From Paenibacillus sp. JNUCC32 (GTDB lineage: Bacteria > Bacillota > Bacilli > Paenibacillales > Paenibacillaceae): a DNA stretch of 64,000 nucleotides. The notes beneath the pieces are model-generated. The model had not been told where the DNA came from. It did not search any database and saw only the letters and a program-made list of their open reading frames with translations. Below, piece after piece: positions 28,282 to 39,600 of this stretch (its first letter is position 1; each line of letters starts with the position of its first letter). The stretch covers positions 3,915,001 to 3,979,000 of the forward strand of contig NZ_CP062260.1 of NCBI RefSeq assembly GCF_014863545.1. Direction: 5' to 3'. The position numbers and the translations under genes are program-made.

Positions 28282-30950
28282 TAGCCTCTCAATTCTTCGA
28301 TGCGCGCAATCACTTTGCTTCGTTTGTCCGAGTAATCCGCGAGTTTCGCCCGTTCTTCCTCAATCACCTTCTCGGGTGCTTTCGATACGAAACCAGGATT
28401 GTTCAGCTTCTTCTCCACACGCTCGACTTCGCTGTTCAAGTGCTGAATTTCCTTCTCCAGACGCGTGATCTCCTGAGCGATATCGATCAGTCCGGCAAGC
28501 GGCAGATACATCTCAACACCTGTCACCACGGCGGTCATCGCTTTATCCGGCGCCTCAAGCGCAAGGGAGGACTCATACTCCGACGTGTTGCAGAAGCGGC
28601 GAATATAATCGGAATTGCGATCGATAATGCCGGCAATTTGCCCGCTTACCGGTTTCAATTGCAGTTCTACTTTTTTGCTCATCGGCACGTTCACTTCCGC
28701 CCGGATGTTACGTACGGCACGGATCACATCCATCAGCAGGTTCATTTCGGTAACAGCTTCCGTATTCTCAAACGCCTCATCATAGGTCGGCCAAGAAGCC
28801 AGCATAACGGTCTCGCCTTCATGCGGCAAATGCTGCCAGATCTCTTCGGAGATGAACGGCATGAACGGGTGAATCAAGCGCATCGTGCGGTCCAGCACAT
28901 AGGCAAGCACCGACTGCGTCTTTTTCTTGGCTGCTTGATCCTCGCCATATAGGGACAGCTTGGCAAATTCGATATACCAGTCACACAGATCATCCCAGAT
29001 GAAATTGTAGAGCAGTCGACCGGTTTCGCCAAATTCGTAGGCATCAATTAGACGCGTAATGTCGCGGGAAGTTTCGTTCAAACGGTGCAAAATCCACCGG
29101 TCCGCTGTTCCCAGCTCTCCGGAAATGTCGATATCCGCCGCCGTGAAGCCCTCCAGGTTCATGAGCGCAAACCGCGACGCATTCCAGATTTTGTTAGCGA
29201 AGTTACGCGCTTGCTCCACGCGTTCCCAGCGGAATCGAAGATCCTGACCCGGCGTGCTGCCGGTCGATATCATATAACGCATAGCGTCTGCGCCATACTG
29301 TTCAATAACTTCGAGCGGGTCAATGCCGTTGCCCAGCGACTTGGACATCTTGCGGCCTTCGCTATCCCGAACCAGGCCATGGATCAGCGTGTCCTTAAAC
29401 GGCATTTGCCCTGTAAATTCAAGTCCTTGGAAAATCATCCGCGACACCCAGAACGGGATGATGTCGTAACCCGTTACGAGAACGCTGGTCGGATAATAAC
29501 GTTTGAAATCCTCGCTGTCCTGGTCCGGCCAGCCCATGGTCGAGAACGGCCAGAGTGCGGAGCTGAACCAGGTATCCAGCACATCCTCGTCCTGTCTCAG
29601 ATCATCCTTGCCCAGCTTCGCGCGGGCTTCCTCTTCATTCATGGCAACAACCACTTCGCCCGTGGATTCGGAATACCACGCCGGGATCCGGTGACCCCAC
29701 CACAATTGACGGGAAATGCACCAATCGCGTACATTCTCCATCCAGTGCAGATAGGTTCGCTCGAACCGGTCAGGCACGAAGTTCACGCCCTTGCCGGATT
29801 TTTGCGCATCCACGGCTGCTTCCGCAAGCGGCTGCATCTTAACGAACCACTGCGTCGACAGGTAAGGCTCGACCACCGCACCGGATCTTTCGCTATGGCC
29901 TACCTGATGGACATGGTCTTCGATGCGAAGCAATACGCCCGATTCCTTCATGTCGCTGACGATCTGCTTGCGGCATTCTGCACGGTCAAGGCCCTGGTAT
30001 TTGCCGGCAAACTCATTCATCGTTCCGGATTCATCCATTACGGTAATTTGCGGCAGGTCATGTCTCAGCCCCATCTCGAAGTCGTTCGGATCATGCGCCG
30101 GCGTAATTTTAACCGCACCGCTGCCGAAGTCCTTCTCCACGTACTCATCCGCAATAACCGGAATCTCGCGGCCCACGATAGGCAGCACCAATGTCTTGCC
30201 GATCATGTCTTTATAGCGCTCGTCTTCCGGATGAACGGCGACCGCCGTATCGCCGAGCATGGTCTCCGGACGGGTGGTTGCCACGGTAATGGAGCCGCTG
30301 CCGTCCTTCAGCGGATATTGCAGGTGATACAAATGGCCGTTGACCTCTTTGTACTCCACTTCAATATCGGACAAAGCCGTGCGGGCAGCCGGGTCCCAGT
30401 TGATGATGCGTTTGCCGCGGTAGATGAGCCCTTTATCGTAAAGCTTGACGAATACTTCCCGTACGGCTTCGGACAATCCCTCGTCGAGCGTGAAACGTTC
30501 TCTGGAGTAATCGAGGGACAGGCCGATCTTGGACCATTGATCACGGATCGTGTTTGCGTACAGGTCCTTCCATTCCCACACCTTCTCCAGGAATTTCTCG
30601 CGTCCCAGATCGTAACGGGTAACGCCTTCTTCGCGAAGCTTCTGCTCTACTTTGGTTTGCGTGGCGATGCCCGCATGGTCGGAACCGGGGAGCCACAGCG
30701 CATCGTAGCCCTGCATCCGCTTCACGCGAATCAGGATGTCCTGCAGCGTAAAGTCAAGCGCATGGCCGATATGGAGCATGCCCGTAACGTTAGGAGGAGG
30801 AATAACAATCGTGTAAGGCTCCGCGTCCGGTCGCTTGCCGGCTTCAAAAAAGCCGCCTTCCTTCCAGTACGGATACCATTTTTGTTCGGCTGCCTTCGGA
30901 TCATACGTCGTCGGCATTTCTAACTGGGATTGGTTTTGTTTTTGATCCAT
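28281..30950 (-). CDS. valS: Valyl-tRNA synthetase
   Basis: This 889-residue class I synthetase has HIGH as [15 protein letters not shown] as [13 protein letters not shown], an editing domain between them, and a C-terminal coiled coil (about 820-889) that contacts tRNA. Expression is controlled by the T-box leader directly upstream, so the gene should be induced when uncharged tRNA-Val accumulates. The downstream folC and murC probably share this transcript. Confidence 0.98.
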   Translation of the reverse strand: MDQKQNQSQLEMPTTYDPKAAEQKWYPYWKEGGFFEAGKRPDAEPYTIVIPPPNVTGMLHIGHALDFTLQDILIRVKRMQGYDALWLPGSDHAGIATQTKVEQKLREEGVTRYDLGREKFLEKVWEWKDLYANTIRDQWSKIGLSLDYSRERFTLDEGLSEAVREVFVKLYDKGLIYRGKRIINWDPAARTALSDIEVEYKEVNGHLYHLQYPLKDGSGSITVATTRPETMLGDTAVAVHPEDERYKDMIGKTLVLPIVGREIPVIADEYVEKDFGSGAVKITPAHDPNDFEMGLRHDLPQITVMDESGTMNEFAGKYQGLDRAECRKQIVSDMKESGVLLRIEDHVHQVGHSERSGAVVEPYLSTQWFVKMQPLAEAAVDAQKSGKGVNFVPDRFERTYLHWMENVRDWCISRQLWWGHRIPAWYSESTGEVVVAMNEEEARAKLGKDDLRQDEDVLDTWFSSALWPFSTMGWPDQDSEDFKRYYPTSVLVTGYDIIPFWVSRMIFQGLEFTGQMPFKDTLIHGLVRDSEGRKMSKSLGNGIDPLEVIEQYGADAMRYMISTGSTPGQDLRFRWERVEQARNFANKIWNASRFALMNLEGFTAADIDISGELGTADRWILHRLNETSRDITRLIDAYEFGETGRLLYNFIWDDLCDWYIEFAKLSLYGEDQAAKKKTQSVLAYVLDRTMRLIHPFMPFISEEIWQHLPHEGETVMLASWPTYDEAFENTEAVTEMNLLMDVIRAVRNIRAEVNVPMSKKVELQLKPVSGQIAGIIDRNSDYIRRFCNTSEYESSLALEAPDKAMTAVVTGVEMYLPLAGLIDIAQEITRLEKEIQHLNSEVERVEKKLNNPGFVSKAPEKVIEEERAKLADYSDKRSKVIARIEELRG

Positions 30951-31042
30951 ATTTTCGTACCTCCGATACTGTTAATCAGTTTTGCCAACCCGAAACGTTT
31001 TAGCCTCCGGGCGTGTTCGTGGATATCATAGTTGGCGTGAAA

Positions 31043-31386
31043 CAAAAAAAGCCCTTCGTCCTCAAAGGACGAAAGACTGTTCTCTCGCGGTACCACCTTT
31101 GTTTCGTGCTTACATGGTTCAGCAACCGTTGTCCTCCCATGAAGAACATGAAAGGCTTTCGGTCAAGCACGACACTTTACGCAGATAACGGCTGCGGCCG
31201 GCGAACTCTAACCAGGGTAGCAATCGATCCTACTCTATCTCAAGTCCGCAACTCCGGGGCGACTTCGGCAAGCTGGTTCCTGCGGAATCTCACAGCGCTT
31301 GGTAGCAATTCCGCTCTCTGAAGGCCATACCTTCCTACTCTTCCCGTTCAACGTTGTTCTAGCTTTTGGAATACCTGTACATATAC
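31043..31386 (-). promoter_or_regulatory. T-box riboswitch of valS
   Basis: The leader carries the invariant T-box GGTGGTACCGCG on the minus strand (near 31098-31086). It ends in a strong terminator (31077-31043: CTTTCGTCCT/AGGACGAAGG plus T run). AGAGAG and AGTA elements of Stem I are visible upstream. A GAA followed by GUC (31266-31261) is a plausible valine specifier but was not confirmed by a full fold. Confidence 0.92.
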
Positions 31387-31392
31387 TATTCA

Positions 31393-31421
31393 AATATAAC
31401 GTGGTTGTTCCATATAGTCAA
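31393..31421 (-). promoter_or_regulatory. Sigma-A promoter of valS
   Basis: TTGACT (31421-31416) and TATATT (31398-31393), spacer 17. Predicted start near 31386, just before the T-box Stem I. Confidence 0.8.
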
Positions 31422-31544
31422 TATTTCGAGTGTTTCCGAACGATTTAGACATCATACCTGCCGATTCGAATTAATCCTTGTTCGATGCAACATCCTATCC
31501 AAGCTCGCTGCGCTTTCTATCCTCCAAACCGGTTCCCCGCAGCA

Positions 31545-31581
31545 CAAAAAGCAGGCCAAGGCTGCCTGCCTCGGCCTGCTT
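31545..31581 (-). terminator. Terminator after spoVID
   Basis: Minus-strand stem AAGCAGGCC/GGCCTGCTT around a GC-rich loop, followed by TTTTGT. It separates spoVID from the valS promoter. Confidence 0.85.
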
Positions 31582-31609
31582 CATTCTTGCCCCATGACGA
31601 CTTCCCGGG

Positions 31610-32959
31610 TTACTGGGGAATATACAATACCTGGCCTTCTTCCACATTCTGCTCGGACATGCGGTTATACAACAAGAGCTCTCGCGGCGTCAGTTGATAA
31701 CGCTCGGCAATCACGTCGAGTGTCTCCTCACGCTGAACAATGCACATCCGGACCTTACGGAACGGCGTTTCCTCCCGGCGGTTGCCCAGGAACAGACTCT
31801 TCCATTCCACATCCTCGGACGAAACGGCATCCACCGATTCTTCGACGGCCTCTTCCTCGTCTCGAGCAGCTTGTTCCTGATCCTGAACCGTTCTGCTCGA
31901 TTGAAGCAATGAGGAGAAGCCCACGCCCGAAGCGGTGTTAGTGGTGCTGTTCTTTGCGTTGAAGGCAACCTTTAGCTCCGGTTTGGACGGAGCCTCTTCG
32001 ACTTGAACGGAAACCTCCTCCTCTATCTCCTCCAACGGCTCGGCTTCCTCGGCAAAAACAGGCTCGGCTTCCTCCGTTTCCGGGGAATCCAATACCGGCA
32101 GGGCTTGAACCTCTTCGCCATTGCGCTCAGTTACGCCCGGGAAATCGGCTGCCGGTTCTTCCTGCTGCGGCTCCGGCTGGGCCGCAGCCCGTTCGAACTG
32201 CCATACACTCGGAGTCGACGGCTCAGCTGACTGAAATTCCGTCTCATTATGTAAGGCATATTCGACCGTATCTTGGGCTTCAGGGGTACTGGAGATGCTT
32301 ACCGTTCGGTCCGAGTCCTGCGTATCTTGAATTTGATTCTCGTATTCCGCCCAAGATGCCAGATACTGCTGCGTGCGCGCATCCGCCTCGGACTCTTGGA
32401 CTCTAGGCTGAGCCTCGCTGAAATAAGAAGGCGAAGGCGTAATCGCTTCAGCGTTGGCTCCGCCGCCTTGATACGGTTCATACGGATTGGCTGCGAACTG
32501 CTGCTCTCCGCCTGCATACATATCATTCGCTTCAGGAGCATGTACCACTGTGAATTCCTCATTGGTCCATACTTGGTCACGAGCTCCCGGAGCCGCCGCC
32601 TGGATTCCTTTGAGCGATAAAACCCCCGTTATGTTCAAGCTGCGCTTGGATAACAGATCCACGTCAAAATTCTCGATCTCGACCGCGATGTCATCCAATG
32701 ACGATACGCGGTTCAGCGGGACCGTGATCTCGACCGGAATCCAATGCTCGAGCGGCTCCGTCTCTCCTGCTTCGGTATCCCCTTTATACAGGCCTGCTAG
32801 AAGCAAATGGCCCCGAAGCGTGGCCTGGTCCTGCTGGCTGATCACCTGAATGTGCGGGATCAACTCCGCCTCTTCCAATTCTTCGATTCCCGGCAAATCT
32901 TCCGTCAAATTAATACGCTCGTAAATATCGAACCGCAATCCGTAGGACTGGTCAAACAC
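31610..32959 (-). CDS. spoVID: Spore coat morphogenetic protein SpoVID
   Basis: This 449-residue protein has an N-terminal beta-rich domain (LRFDIYERINL, ATLRGHLLLAGLY). A very acidic middle follows (runs of Glu, about 270-330). A C-terminal LysM-type domain lies at about 403-449 (CIVQREETLDVIAERYQLT). In Bacillus SpoVID localises to the forespore and directs coat encasement by binding SafA. It lies between hemL/rluA and valS, as in Bacillus. GTG start at 32959 with AGGAGG at about 8 nt. Confidence 0.88.
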   Translation of the reverse strand: MFDQSYGLRFDIYERINLTEDLPGIEELEEAELIPHIQVISQQDQATLRGHLLLAGLYKGDTEAGETEPLEHWIPVEITVPLNRVSSLDDIAVEIENFDVDLLSKRSLNITGVLSLKGIQAAAPGARDQVWTNEEFTVVHAPEANDMYAGGEQQFAANPYEPYQGGGANAEAITPSPSYFSEAQPRVQESEADARTQQYLASWAEYENQIQDTQDSDRTVSISSTPEAQDTVEYALHNETEFQSAEPSTPSVWQFERAAAQPEPQQEEPAADFPGVTERNGEEVQALPVLDSPETEEAEPVFAEEAEPLEEIEEEVSVQVEEAPSKPELKVAFNAKNSTTNTASGVGFSSLLQSSRTVQDQEQAARDEEEAVEESVDAVSSEDVEWKSLFLGNRREETPFRKVRMCIVQREETLDVIAERYQLTPRELLLYNRMSEQNVEEGQVLYIPQ

Positions 32960-33122
32960 GGGAATGTCCTCCTTTTTGGCATATACTATCCGTGATCTGT
33001 CATCACGGCATGAGCCTAATTTTTGCCACTCAATTTATCTATATGCCGAAAACAGGAGAGCATGACTTTTTTGCGAATTGCGCATGGAAGTTAGCGGGCA
33101 TTCAGGGCCGCTGCAGCATCCC

Positions 33123-34031
33123 CTATCGGTTCGCTCCCTCTATGATTCGCTCTCGTAACTCCATCATATCCTGAGGCCACGGCGCCGGCACCTCAATGCT
33201 CTCGCCCGTAAAAGGATGATGGAACAACAGGCGTTCGCCATGCAGCGCTTGGCGCGCAAACGTCCCGGGTCCCCCGTACAAAACATCCCCCAGAAGCGGA
33301 TGTCCCATATGGCTTAGATGGACCCGGATCTGATGCGTACGGCCGGTTTCAAGGCGAATGTGCAGCAGACTGGCTTTCGGATACGCTTCGGCTGAGAGAA
33401 TATGCGTGATCGCGGCCTGTCCCGTTAATGAAACCCTCCGGCGGCTTGCGTGATAGCGGTCCTTGCCGATCGGGAGATCGATTCGCTTCAGCTCCTGCGA
33501 TACCCTCCCTTGAACGATAGCCGCATACATTCGAACGATCTTCTTCTCGCGCATGGCCTCGTCAAGCTTCAGCTGCGCATATTCGTTCTTGGCATACAGC
33601 ACAGGCCCCGTCGTATCTTTATCCAGCCGATGGATGTGACGGACTGCCGCGTGAATCCCCTCTGCTTCGTAATAGGCGGCCACGACATGATTCAGCGTTG
33701 TCTCCCGGCTTTCGTTGTCCGGATGGACCGCCAAACCGGCCGGTTTGTTCACGACCAGGCAGAAATCGTCCTCGTACAACACCTGAAGCTCCTGCCACCT
33801 CGGTTCGATGCCGTATTCCCGATAAGGAAAAAGGACCAGCCGAAGCCGGTCCCCTCTCCATTGTATCCCCTGCTCATGATGAAGCTTGCGATACAGCTTC
33901 TCGGGCATACCGACCGTTTCCAGAAGCCACTTGGCGGCGGCCTCATCCCGATCCGGCTGGCCCAACAGCACTTTGCCGGGCGTCATCTCGAGCCATTCGC
34001 CGCGTTTACTCCAGCTGCCCCCGTAGCTCAT
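33123..34031 (-). CDS. RluA-family pseudouridine synthase
   Basis: This 302-residue enzyme should isomerise uridine to pseudouridine in rRNA or tRNA. The catalytic motif HRLDKDTTG and the family segments [12 protein letters not shown] and [20 protein letters not shown] are clear. The N-terminal 75 residues are not a recognisable S4 domain. It overlaps the hemL stop by four bases, so it is translated from the hem transcript; target RNA cannot be read from sequence. Confidence 0.92.
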   Translation of the reverse strand: MSYGGSWSKRGEWLEMTPGKVLLGQPDRDEAAAKWLLETVGMPEKLYRKLHHEQGIQWRGDRLRLVLFPYREYGIEPRWQELQVLYEDDFCLVVNKPAGLAVHPDNESRETTLNHVVAAYYEAEGIHAAVRHIHRLDKDTTGPVLYAKNEYAQLKLDEAMREKKIVRMYAAIVQGRVSQELKRIDLPIGKDRYHASRRRVSLTGQAAITHILSAEAYPKASLLHIRLETGRTHQIRVHLSHMGHPLLGDVLYGGPGTFARQALHGERLLFHHPFTGESIEVPAPWPQDMMELRERIIEGANR

Positions 34032-35323
34032 AGGCTTTTGAAGGCGTTGTAATTGGCTTCGATGGTAGCATCGATATCTTCCACCGTATGGGCCGCCGAG
34101 ATGAACATGCCCTCGAATTGGGAAGGAGGCACGCTGACTCCCTCTTGCACCATCGCCGCAAAATAGCGGCGGAAACGGTCCAGGTCACTCGTCTTGGCCG
34201 TATCGAAATTCACGACCGGCGAATTCGTGAAGAATGGGCATACCATGGAGCCGATCCGGTTGATCGTAAGCGGGATGCCGAATTCCTTGGCGTTGCGCTC
34301 GAATCCTGCCTGAAGGCGGGCCCCCCGTTCCTCCAGCTGCTCATAAACGGCAGGCGTCAACAGCTTCAGGGTGGTGTATCCGGCTGCCATGGCCAGCGGA
34401 TTTCCGCTTAACGTTCCCGCCTGGTAGATCGGTCCTGCCGGAGCGATCTGATCCATCAGCTCACGCTTGCCTCCATATGCGCCGACCGGCAATCCGCCGC
34501 CGATCACCTTGCCCAGGCATGTCAAGTCAGGCGTAACGCCGTAACGTCCCTGAGCGCAGTTGAGGTCCACCCGGAATCCGGTCATCACCTCGTCGAAAAT
34601 AAGGATGCTGCCATAATCGGAAGTGACCTTGCGGAGGCCTTCCAGGAATCCTGGTTGCGGCGGAACCACGCCCATATTCCCTGCCACCGGCTCAACGATG
34701 ACGGCCGCGATCTCTTCGCCGAAACGCTCGAAGGCAAGCTGTACCGATTCCAAGTCGTTATAAGGAACCGCAATGGTGTTGGACGCCACGCTTTCAGGCA
34801 CGCCCGGGCTGTCAGGCAGGCCTAGTGTCGCTATGCCGGATCCCGCCTTGATCAGAAGGCTGTCCGCGTGACCGTGGTAGGAGCCCTCGAATTTGATGAT
34901 TTTGCTGCGCCCGGTATAACCGCGCGCCAGACGGATGGCACTCATGGTGGCTTCCGTGCCGGAATTCACCATTCGCACCACCTCGATCGACGGCACGCGC
35001 TCGCACACGAGCTTCGCCATCTTCGTTTCGAGCAGGGTTGGCGCGCCGAAGCTGGTCCCTTTGGCAGCAGTCTCCTGAAGCGCTTCAACGACTTCAGGGT
35101 GTGCGTGGCCCATAATCAGCGGTCCCCAGGAACCTACATAATCGATAAAGCTGTTGCCGTCGATGTCGTATACCCGGCTGCCTTCTCCGCGATCGATATA
35201 AATCGGCGTGAGTCCTACAGATTTAAATGCACGTACCGGACTGTTGACGCCGCCCGGGATATATAACTTCGCTTCTTCGAAAGCAGAACGCGACAACTCT
35301 TCTTTTCGCAAATCTTGGCTCAT
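34028..35323 (-). CDS. hemL: Glutamate-1-semialdehyde 2,1-aminomutase
   Basis: This 431-residue PLP enzyme makes 5-aminolevulinate from glutamate-1-semialdehyde. The PLP-lysine region [15 protein letters not shown] and the N-terminal [14 protein letters not shown] are typical. The ATG at 35323 has AGGAG at 8 nt; a GTG three codons earlier is less likely. It is the last heme gene of the operon (hemAXC..BL order). Confidence 0.97.
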   Translation of the reverse strand: MSQDLRKEELSRSAFEEAKLYIPGGVNSPVRAFKSVGLTPIYIDRGEGSRVYDIDGNSFIDYVGSWGPLIMGHAHPEVVEALQETAAKGTSFGAPTLLETKMAKLVCERVPSIEVVRMVNSGTEATMSAIRLARGYTGRSKIIKFEGSYHGHADSLLIKAGSGIATLGLPDSPGVPESVASNTIAVPYNDLESVQLAFERFGEEIAAVIVEPVAGNMGVVPPQPGFLEGLRKVTSDYGSILIFDEVMTGFRVDLNCAQGRYGVTPDLTCLGKVIGGGLPVGAYGGKRELMDQIAPAGPIYQAGTLSGNPLAMAAGYTTLKLLTPAVYEQLEERGARLQAGFERNAKEFGIPLTINRIGSMVCPFFTNSPVVNFDTAKTSDLDRFRRYFAAMVQEGVSVPPSQFEGMFISAAHTVEDIDATIEANYNAFKSL

Positions 35324-35359
35324 TCTATGCACTCCTAACTCTTTAGTCGTTAATCGTTG

Positions 35360-36358
35360 CTAGCCGCGCATCCAGCGTGCCGCATCCTTCGAGAAATACG
35401 TAATGATAATGTCCGCACCGGCACGCTTCATTCCCGTCAGCAGCTCCATCACGATCGCCTGCTCGCTGATCCATCCCTGCTGAGCCGCCGCCTTGATCAT
35501 GGAATACTCGCCGCTCACGTTGTAAGCGACGATCGGCAGATCAAACTGGTCTCTGAGCAATCGGACAACGTCGAGGTAAGCCATCGCCGGCTTCACCATC
35601 AGCATATCCGCGCCTTCCAGCACGTCCGTCTCCGCCTCGCGGAGCGCTTCCCTTACGTTAGCCGGATCCATTTGATAGGTTTTGCGGTCGCCGAACTGCG
35701 GAGCGGAGTCTGCGGCTTCGCGGAATGGACCGTAAAAAGCCGAAGCATACTTAACCGAATACGACATGATCGGCACATTATAAAATCCGGCTTCATCGAG
35801 TCCGGTACGAATGGCTTGGACAAAGCCGTCCATCATATTGGAAGGTGCGATGATATCCGCTCCCGCTTTCGCCTGGGAGACCGCCGTGCGAACGAGCAGC
35901 TCCAGCGACTCGTCGTTTAATACGTCGCCGCAGGTGTGACCGTCACGCTCGAAGGTATGGACCATGCCGCAGTGGCCGTGGTCGGTGAATTCGCACAGGC
36001 ACGTGTCCGCAATGACCAGAAGATCGGGATGCCACGACTTAATGAGGCGGGTGGCCTCTTGGACGATTCCGTCATCCGCGAAACCGGACGTGCCTACACT
36101 GTCTTTTGTCTCAGGAATCCCGAACAGGAGCACGGCAGGAATCCCTAGATTTACGATTTCGTCCACTTCTTCCTTCAGGGTATCCAGCGAAAAATGATAT
36201 ACGCCAGGCATCGAGGAAATTTCGGATTTCACACCGCTGCCATAGGTCACGAAGATCGGCTGGACCAGATCCTCCGTATGAAGCACGGTCTCCCGGACCA
36301 TGCTGCGAATGCCGGCATTTTGACGCAGCCGGCGATGGCGTACGATTGGAAAACTCAT
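35360..36358 (-). CDS. hemB: Delta-aminolevulinic acid dehydratase
   Basis: This 332-residue enzyme condenses two aminolevulinates to porphobilinogen. The zinc-site segment reads [14 protein letters not shown], and the two active-site lysines lie in [13 protein letters not shown] and [12 protein letters not shown]. Order hemB-hemL is as in Bacillus. Confidence 0.97.
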   Translation of the reverse strand: MSFPIVRHRRLRQNAGIRSMVRETVLHTEDLVQPIFVTYGSGVKSEISSMPGVYHFSLDTLKEEVDEIVNLGIPAVLLFGIPETKDSVGTSGFADDGIVQEATRLIKSWHPDLLVIADTCLCEFTDHGHCGMVHTFERDGHTCGDVLNDESLELLVRTAVSQAKAGADIIAPSNMMDGFVQAIRTGLDEAGFYNVPIMSYSVKYASAFYGPFREAADSAPQFGDRKTYQMDPANVREALREAETDVLEGADMLMVKPAMAYLDVVRLLRDQFDLPIVAYNVSGEYSMIKAAAQQGWISEQAIVMELLTGMKRAGADIIITYFSKDAARWMRG

Positions 36359-36413
36359 GACGTTGTACCTCCATAAGATGTAATTTAAATCATGTATTTA
36401 AAAGATAAGGATA

Positions 36414-37973
36414 TTATGGCGTCGTTATACGGCGTGGATCGCTCTCGTTCCAAACACACAAGGCCTTGACCAGACTGTCGACCGTAGCTTCCTCGGCGAG
36501 GAGCGATACGTGCAGTCCGGCTTCCTCCGCGGTTTGCGCGGTCAGCGGTCCGATGCAAGCAATCGTCGATTCCTTCAGCAAATCGGCAGGCTCTGCCACG
36601 CCCATCCCCTTCAGCACTTTCAGCAGATTGGTAACCGTAGAAGAACTGGTGAACGTGACCGCATGAATGCCGCCGTCTTGAAGCAGCTTCAGCAGCTCAT
36701 CATCGTCCTCGCCGCACAGCATGTTCTCGTATATCACGGCTTCCGTCACATGCAGTCCCATTTCCATAAGCTTCTCCGGCAGCCATCGGCGCGCGAGATC
36801 CCCGCGAGGCAGCAGCACGCGCTGGCCCGGCTGAAGCTCCGGACCGTAAGCATCGATAAGGCCCTCCGCCTGGTAACGCTCCTTGATCACTTCGGCGGTT
36901 ATACCGAAATTCCCAAGAGCATCGGCTGTTGCGGGACCTACCGCGACGATGCGCGCCGAGGCCAAGGAGCGAATATCGCGTCCATGCTCCTTCAGGTGGC
37001 GGAAGAAAAACTCGACGCCGTTTACGCTGGTGAAGAACACCCAATCATACGTACCCAGCTTGTCCAGCGCTTCTTGAATCCCGGCAAGCACCTCGCCCTT
37101 CGAGGGCATCACCGTTTCAATGACGGGAAACTCATAAGGCTCCCCGCCAAGCTCCTCGATTTGGGATACCAATGAACTGGCTTGGCTCCTTGCCCTCGTG
37201 ACCAGAATCCTTTTGCCGAACAGGGGCAGCCGTTCCGCCCACTTCAAGTGCTCCCGCTGAAGCACCACCTCGCCAACGACGATGACGGCAGGCGGCTGAA
37301 AATTCGCTGCCTTGACCTTGTCCTCGATGTCTGCCAGCGTTCCCGTCAGCGTATCCTGCTCCGCCCGGGTTCCCCATCTTATTAGAGCCACCGGCGTTTC
37401 CGGAGGCCTTCCATGCTTCATCAGCTGACGGCTGATATAACCGATCTTCGCCACGCCCATCATAAAAATCAAAGTCCCCGTCGCATGGGTCACCTTATCC
37501 CATTGAATCATGCGGTCCAGCTTCTCGGGGCTTTCATGTCCTGTAATGATGGATAAGGATGAGGCATGATCGCGATGCGTCACCGGAATTCCTGCATAAG
37601 CCGGCACGCTGATCGCCGAGGTGATCCCCGGGACGATCTCGTACATGATGCCATGACGATATAACAGCTCCGCTTCTTCGCCGACTCTTCCGAAGATCGT
37701 GGGATCGCCGCCCTTTAAACGGACCACCGTCTTGCCTTCCAAAGCATAATCCACCAGCAGTTGATTGATCTGTTCCTGTTTCATCGTATGCCGATCCGGA
37801 AGCTTGCCCACGTAGACCTTCTCTGCTCCGGGTTTCATCCAGCGCAGCAGCCGAGGACTGGCTAATCGGTCATACACCACGACATCCGCTTTTTCAATGC
37901 ATTCTTTGCCTTTGATCGTAATCAGGCGCGCATCGCCCGGACCTGCTCCCACGAGATAAACCTTGCCTGCCAT
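36414..37973 (-). CDS. cobA-hemD: Uroporphyrinogen-III C-methyltransferase / uroporphyrinogen-III synthase fusion
   Basis: This 519-residue fusion has an N-terminal SUMT domain (about 1-245, KVYLVGAGPGDARLITIKG, RLKGGDPTIFGR) that methylates uroporphyrinogen III to precorrin-2. The C-terminal HemD domain (about 255-515, RILVTRARSQASSLVSQIEE) closes hydroxymethylbilane to uroporphyrinogen III. One polypeptide therefore makes and then diverts the branch-point intermediate toward siroheme or cobalamin. Such fusions occur in clostridia and paenibacilli, while Bacillus has separate hemD. Confidence 0.95.
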   Translation of the reverse strand: MAGKVYLVGAGPGDARLITIKGKECIEKADVVVYDRLASPRLLRWMKPGAEKVYVGKLPDRHTMKQEQINQLLVDYALEGKTVVRLKGGDPTIFGRVGEEAELLYRHGIMYEIVPGITSAISVPAYAGIPVTHRDHASSLSIITGHESPEKLDRMIQWDKVTHATGTLIFMMGVAKIGYISRQLMKHGRPPETPVALIRWGTRAEQDTLTGTLADIEDKVKAANFQPPAVIVVGEVVLQREHLKWAERLPLFGKRILVTRARSQASSLVSQIEELGGEPYEFPVIETVMPSKGEVLAGIQEALDKLGTYDWVFFTSVNGVEFFFRHLKEHGRDIRSLASARIVAVGPATADALGNFGITAEVIKERYQAEGLIDAYGPELQPGQRVLLPRGDLARRWLPEKLMEMGLHVTEAVIYENMLCGEDDDELLKLLQDGGIHAVTFTSSSTVTNLLKVLKGMGVAEPADLLKESTIACIGPLTAQTAEEAGLHVSLLAEEATVDSLVKALCVWNESDPRRITTP

Positions 37974-37977
37974 CCCC

Positions 37978-38934
37978 TCAACCCCTAACTTGTGCCAGTA
38001 TCTTCTCCGCTCCTTTAGCTTTCAGCTTTGCGGCCACTTCCACTCCGAGCGCTTCAGGGTCGGTTCCTTCGGCGCTTTCCTTCAAGACGATTTCGCCGTC
38101 AGGAGAACCTACCATTCCTGTTAATTGTATAACGTTTTGTTCGCCGCGGGAATCTCCTGCCTCCACATTCTTCATGACGGCGTAAGCCCCGATCGGGACC
38201 TGGCATCCGCCGTTCAGTTCGCTTAGAAACTTGCGTTCCGCGGCGACGGTCCGCGCGGTTACTTCATCGTTATAAAGAGAGAGCAGATGCAGCAGCTCTT
38301 CATCGTTTTCACGGCACTCAATGCCGAGAGCGCCTTGGCCTACGGCAGGCAGACTGACTTCAACCGGCAGGTACGACGTGATCCGATCCTCCCAGCCCAT
38401 GCGCTGCAGGCCCGCAGTTGCCAGAATGATGGCCTGAAACTCGCCTTCCTCCATTTTGCGAATCCGGGAATCGATGTTTCCCCTGATCCAATCGATCTGC
38501 AGATCAGGCCGATAGGCCTTGAGCTGGCTGGACCGGCGCAGACTGCTTGTCCCTACCTTGGCACCTTGAGGAAGGTCATCCAGCGTTGTCCCTTCTTTGG
38601 AGATCAGGCAGTCGCGAGGATCTTTTCTTGCGGGCACCGCCCCGGAAACCAGTCCTTCAGGCAGTACGGAAGGCATGTCCTTCATGCTGTGAACCGCCAT
38701 GTCAATTTCGCCGTCCAACATGGCCTGCTCGATTTCTTTGACAAACAATCCTTTGCCGCCTACTTTGGAAAGGGTAACATCCAGTATGCGGTCGCCCTTG
38801 GTGACGATTTTCTTGACCGCGAAGTCATATTCCAATCCGTGCTCCTTGGCCAAACGCTTCAAATCATCGATAACCTGTCCTGTCTGTGTCAGTGCCAGAG
38901 CACTTTGTCTACTGCCAACTACGATTGTGCGCAT
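37978..38934 (-). CDS. hemC: Hydroxymethylbilane synthase
   Basis: This 318-residue enzyme joins four porphobilinogens. Visible are [17 protein letters not shown], the [12 protein letters not shown] region and the dipyrromethane-cofactor cysteine in [13 protein letters not shown]. It lies between the Met8-like gene and the cobA-hemD fusion. Confidence 0.97.
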   Translation of the reverse strand: MRTIVVGSRQSALALTQTGQVIDDLKRLAKEHGLEYDFAVKKIVTKGDRILDVTLSKVGGKGLFVKEIEQAMLDGEIDMAVHSMKDMPSVLPEGLVSGAVPARKDPRDCLISKEGTTLDDLPQGAKVGTSSLRRSSQLKAYRPDLQIDWIRGNIDSRIRKMEEGEFQAIILATAGLQRMGWEDRITSYLPVEVSLPAVGQGALGIECRENDEELLHLLSLYNDEVTARTVAAERKFLSELNGGCQVPIGAYAVMKNVEAGDSRGEQNVIQLTGMVGSPDGEIVLKESAEGTDPEALGVEVAAKLKAKGAEKILAQVRG

Positions 38935-38937
38935 CCT

Positions 38938-39594
38938 TCATTCCTCCTGATTCTTCTCAATCCACTGCTTGATTTCGTCCGGACTCCACGGCACATAACC
39001 TCCGCGGCGAATCTCCCCGAGCATGTCCATGCGGTATGCCTTTTGCAACAGCCGCCTGCGCGCGTCGGCGGATTTTACTTCATCCTTGATCATCGAACGT
39101 ATCCTATATAAAAAATCCAGATAATCCTCATACTCCGGTCCGAACCGTTCTTCGAGCTCATCGCGTATATCGCGTGCGGCCATCGGCCCTGCTCCCGACG
39201 TGGACACGGCCAGCATAAGCCTTCCCCGCCGCAGCACCGTCGGATTGATAAACGTACCGGCATCGCCATCGCTGGCTACGTTAACCAGCACGCCAAGGCG
39301 ATCGGCGTCCTCGGCTATCTTCAGGTTCAGCTTGGCGTCATCCGTTGCCGCATGGACCATAAACGCGCCTGCCGGATCGTCTGGCCGGTACTTCCGTTCC
39401 GTCCATTGAAGGGCCTTCTCTCCCGCCAAATGCCGGAGCGTCTCGCTTCTTAGTACAGGACTTACAATATGTACGCTTGCCCCGGCGTTCAGCAGGGTGA
39501 GCGCTTTGCGTTCCGCCACCTTGCCTCCGCCGACGATCAAGCATAAACGTCCCCTGCAATTCAGCAGGACGGGCACATAATGGTCATGCGTCAT
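38938..39594 (-). CDS. Precorrin-2 dehydrogenase / sirohydrochlorin ferrochelatase (Met8/CysG-N type)
   Basis: This 218-residue protein oxidises precorrin-2 and inserts iron to give siroheme, the cofactor of sulfite and nitrite reductases. The N-terminal NAD-binding segment LIVGGGKVAERKALTLLNAG and STSGAGPMAARDIRDELEE are characteristic. It is inserted between hemX and hemC. With the cobA-hemD fusion it gives a complete siroheme branch within the heme operon. Confidence 0.9.
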   Translation of the reverse strand: MTHDHYVPVLLNCRGRLCLIVGGGKVAERKALTLLNAGASVHIVSPVLRSETLRHLAGEKALQWTERKYRPDDPAGAFMVHAATDDAKLNLKIAEDADRLGVLVNVASDGDAGTFINPTVLRRGRLMLAVSTSGAGPMAARDIRDELEERFGPEYEDYLDFLYRIRSMIKDEVKSADARRRLLQKAYRMDMLGEIRRGGYVPWSPDEIKQWIEKNQEE

Positions 39595-39600
39595 CAGCCG

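Noticed and set aside
29085..30923. Long plus-strand frame of 612 residues
   Set aside because: Antisense of valS; no family signature or ribosome site.
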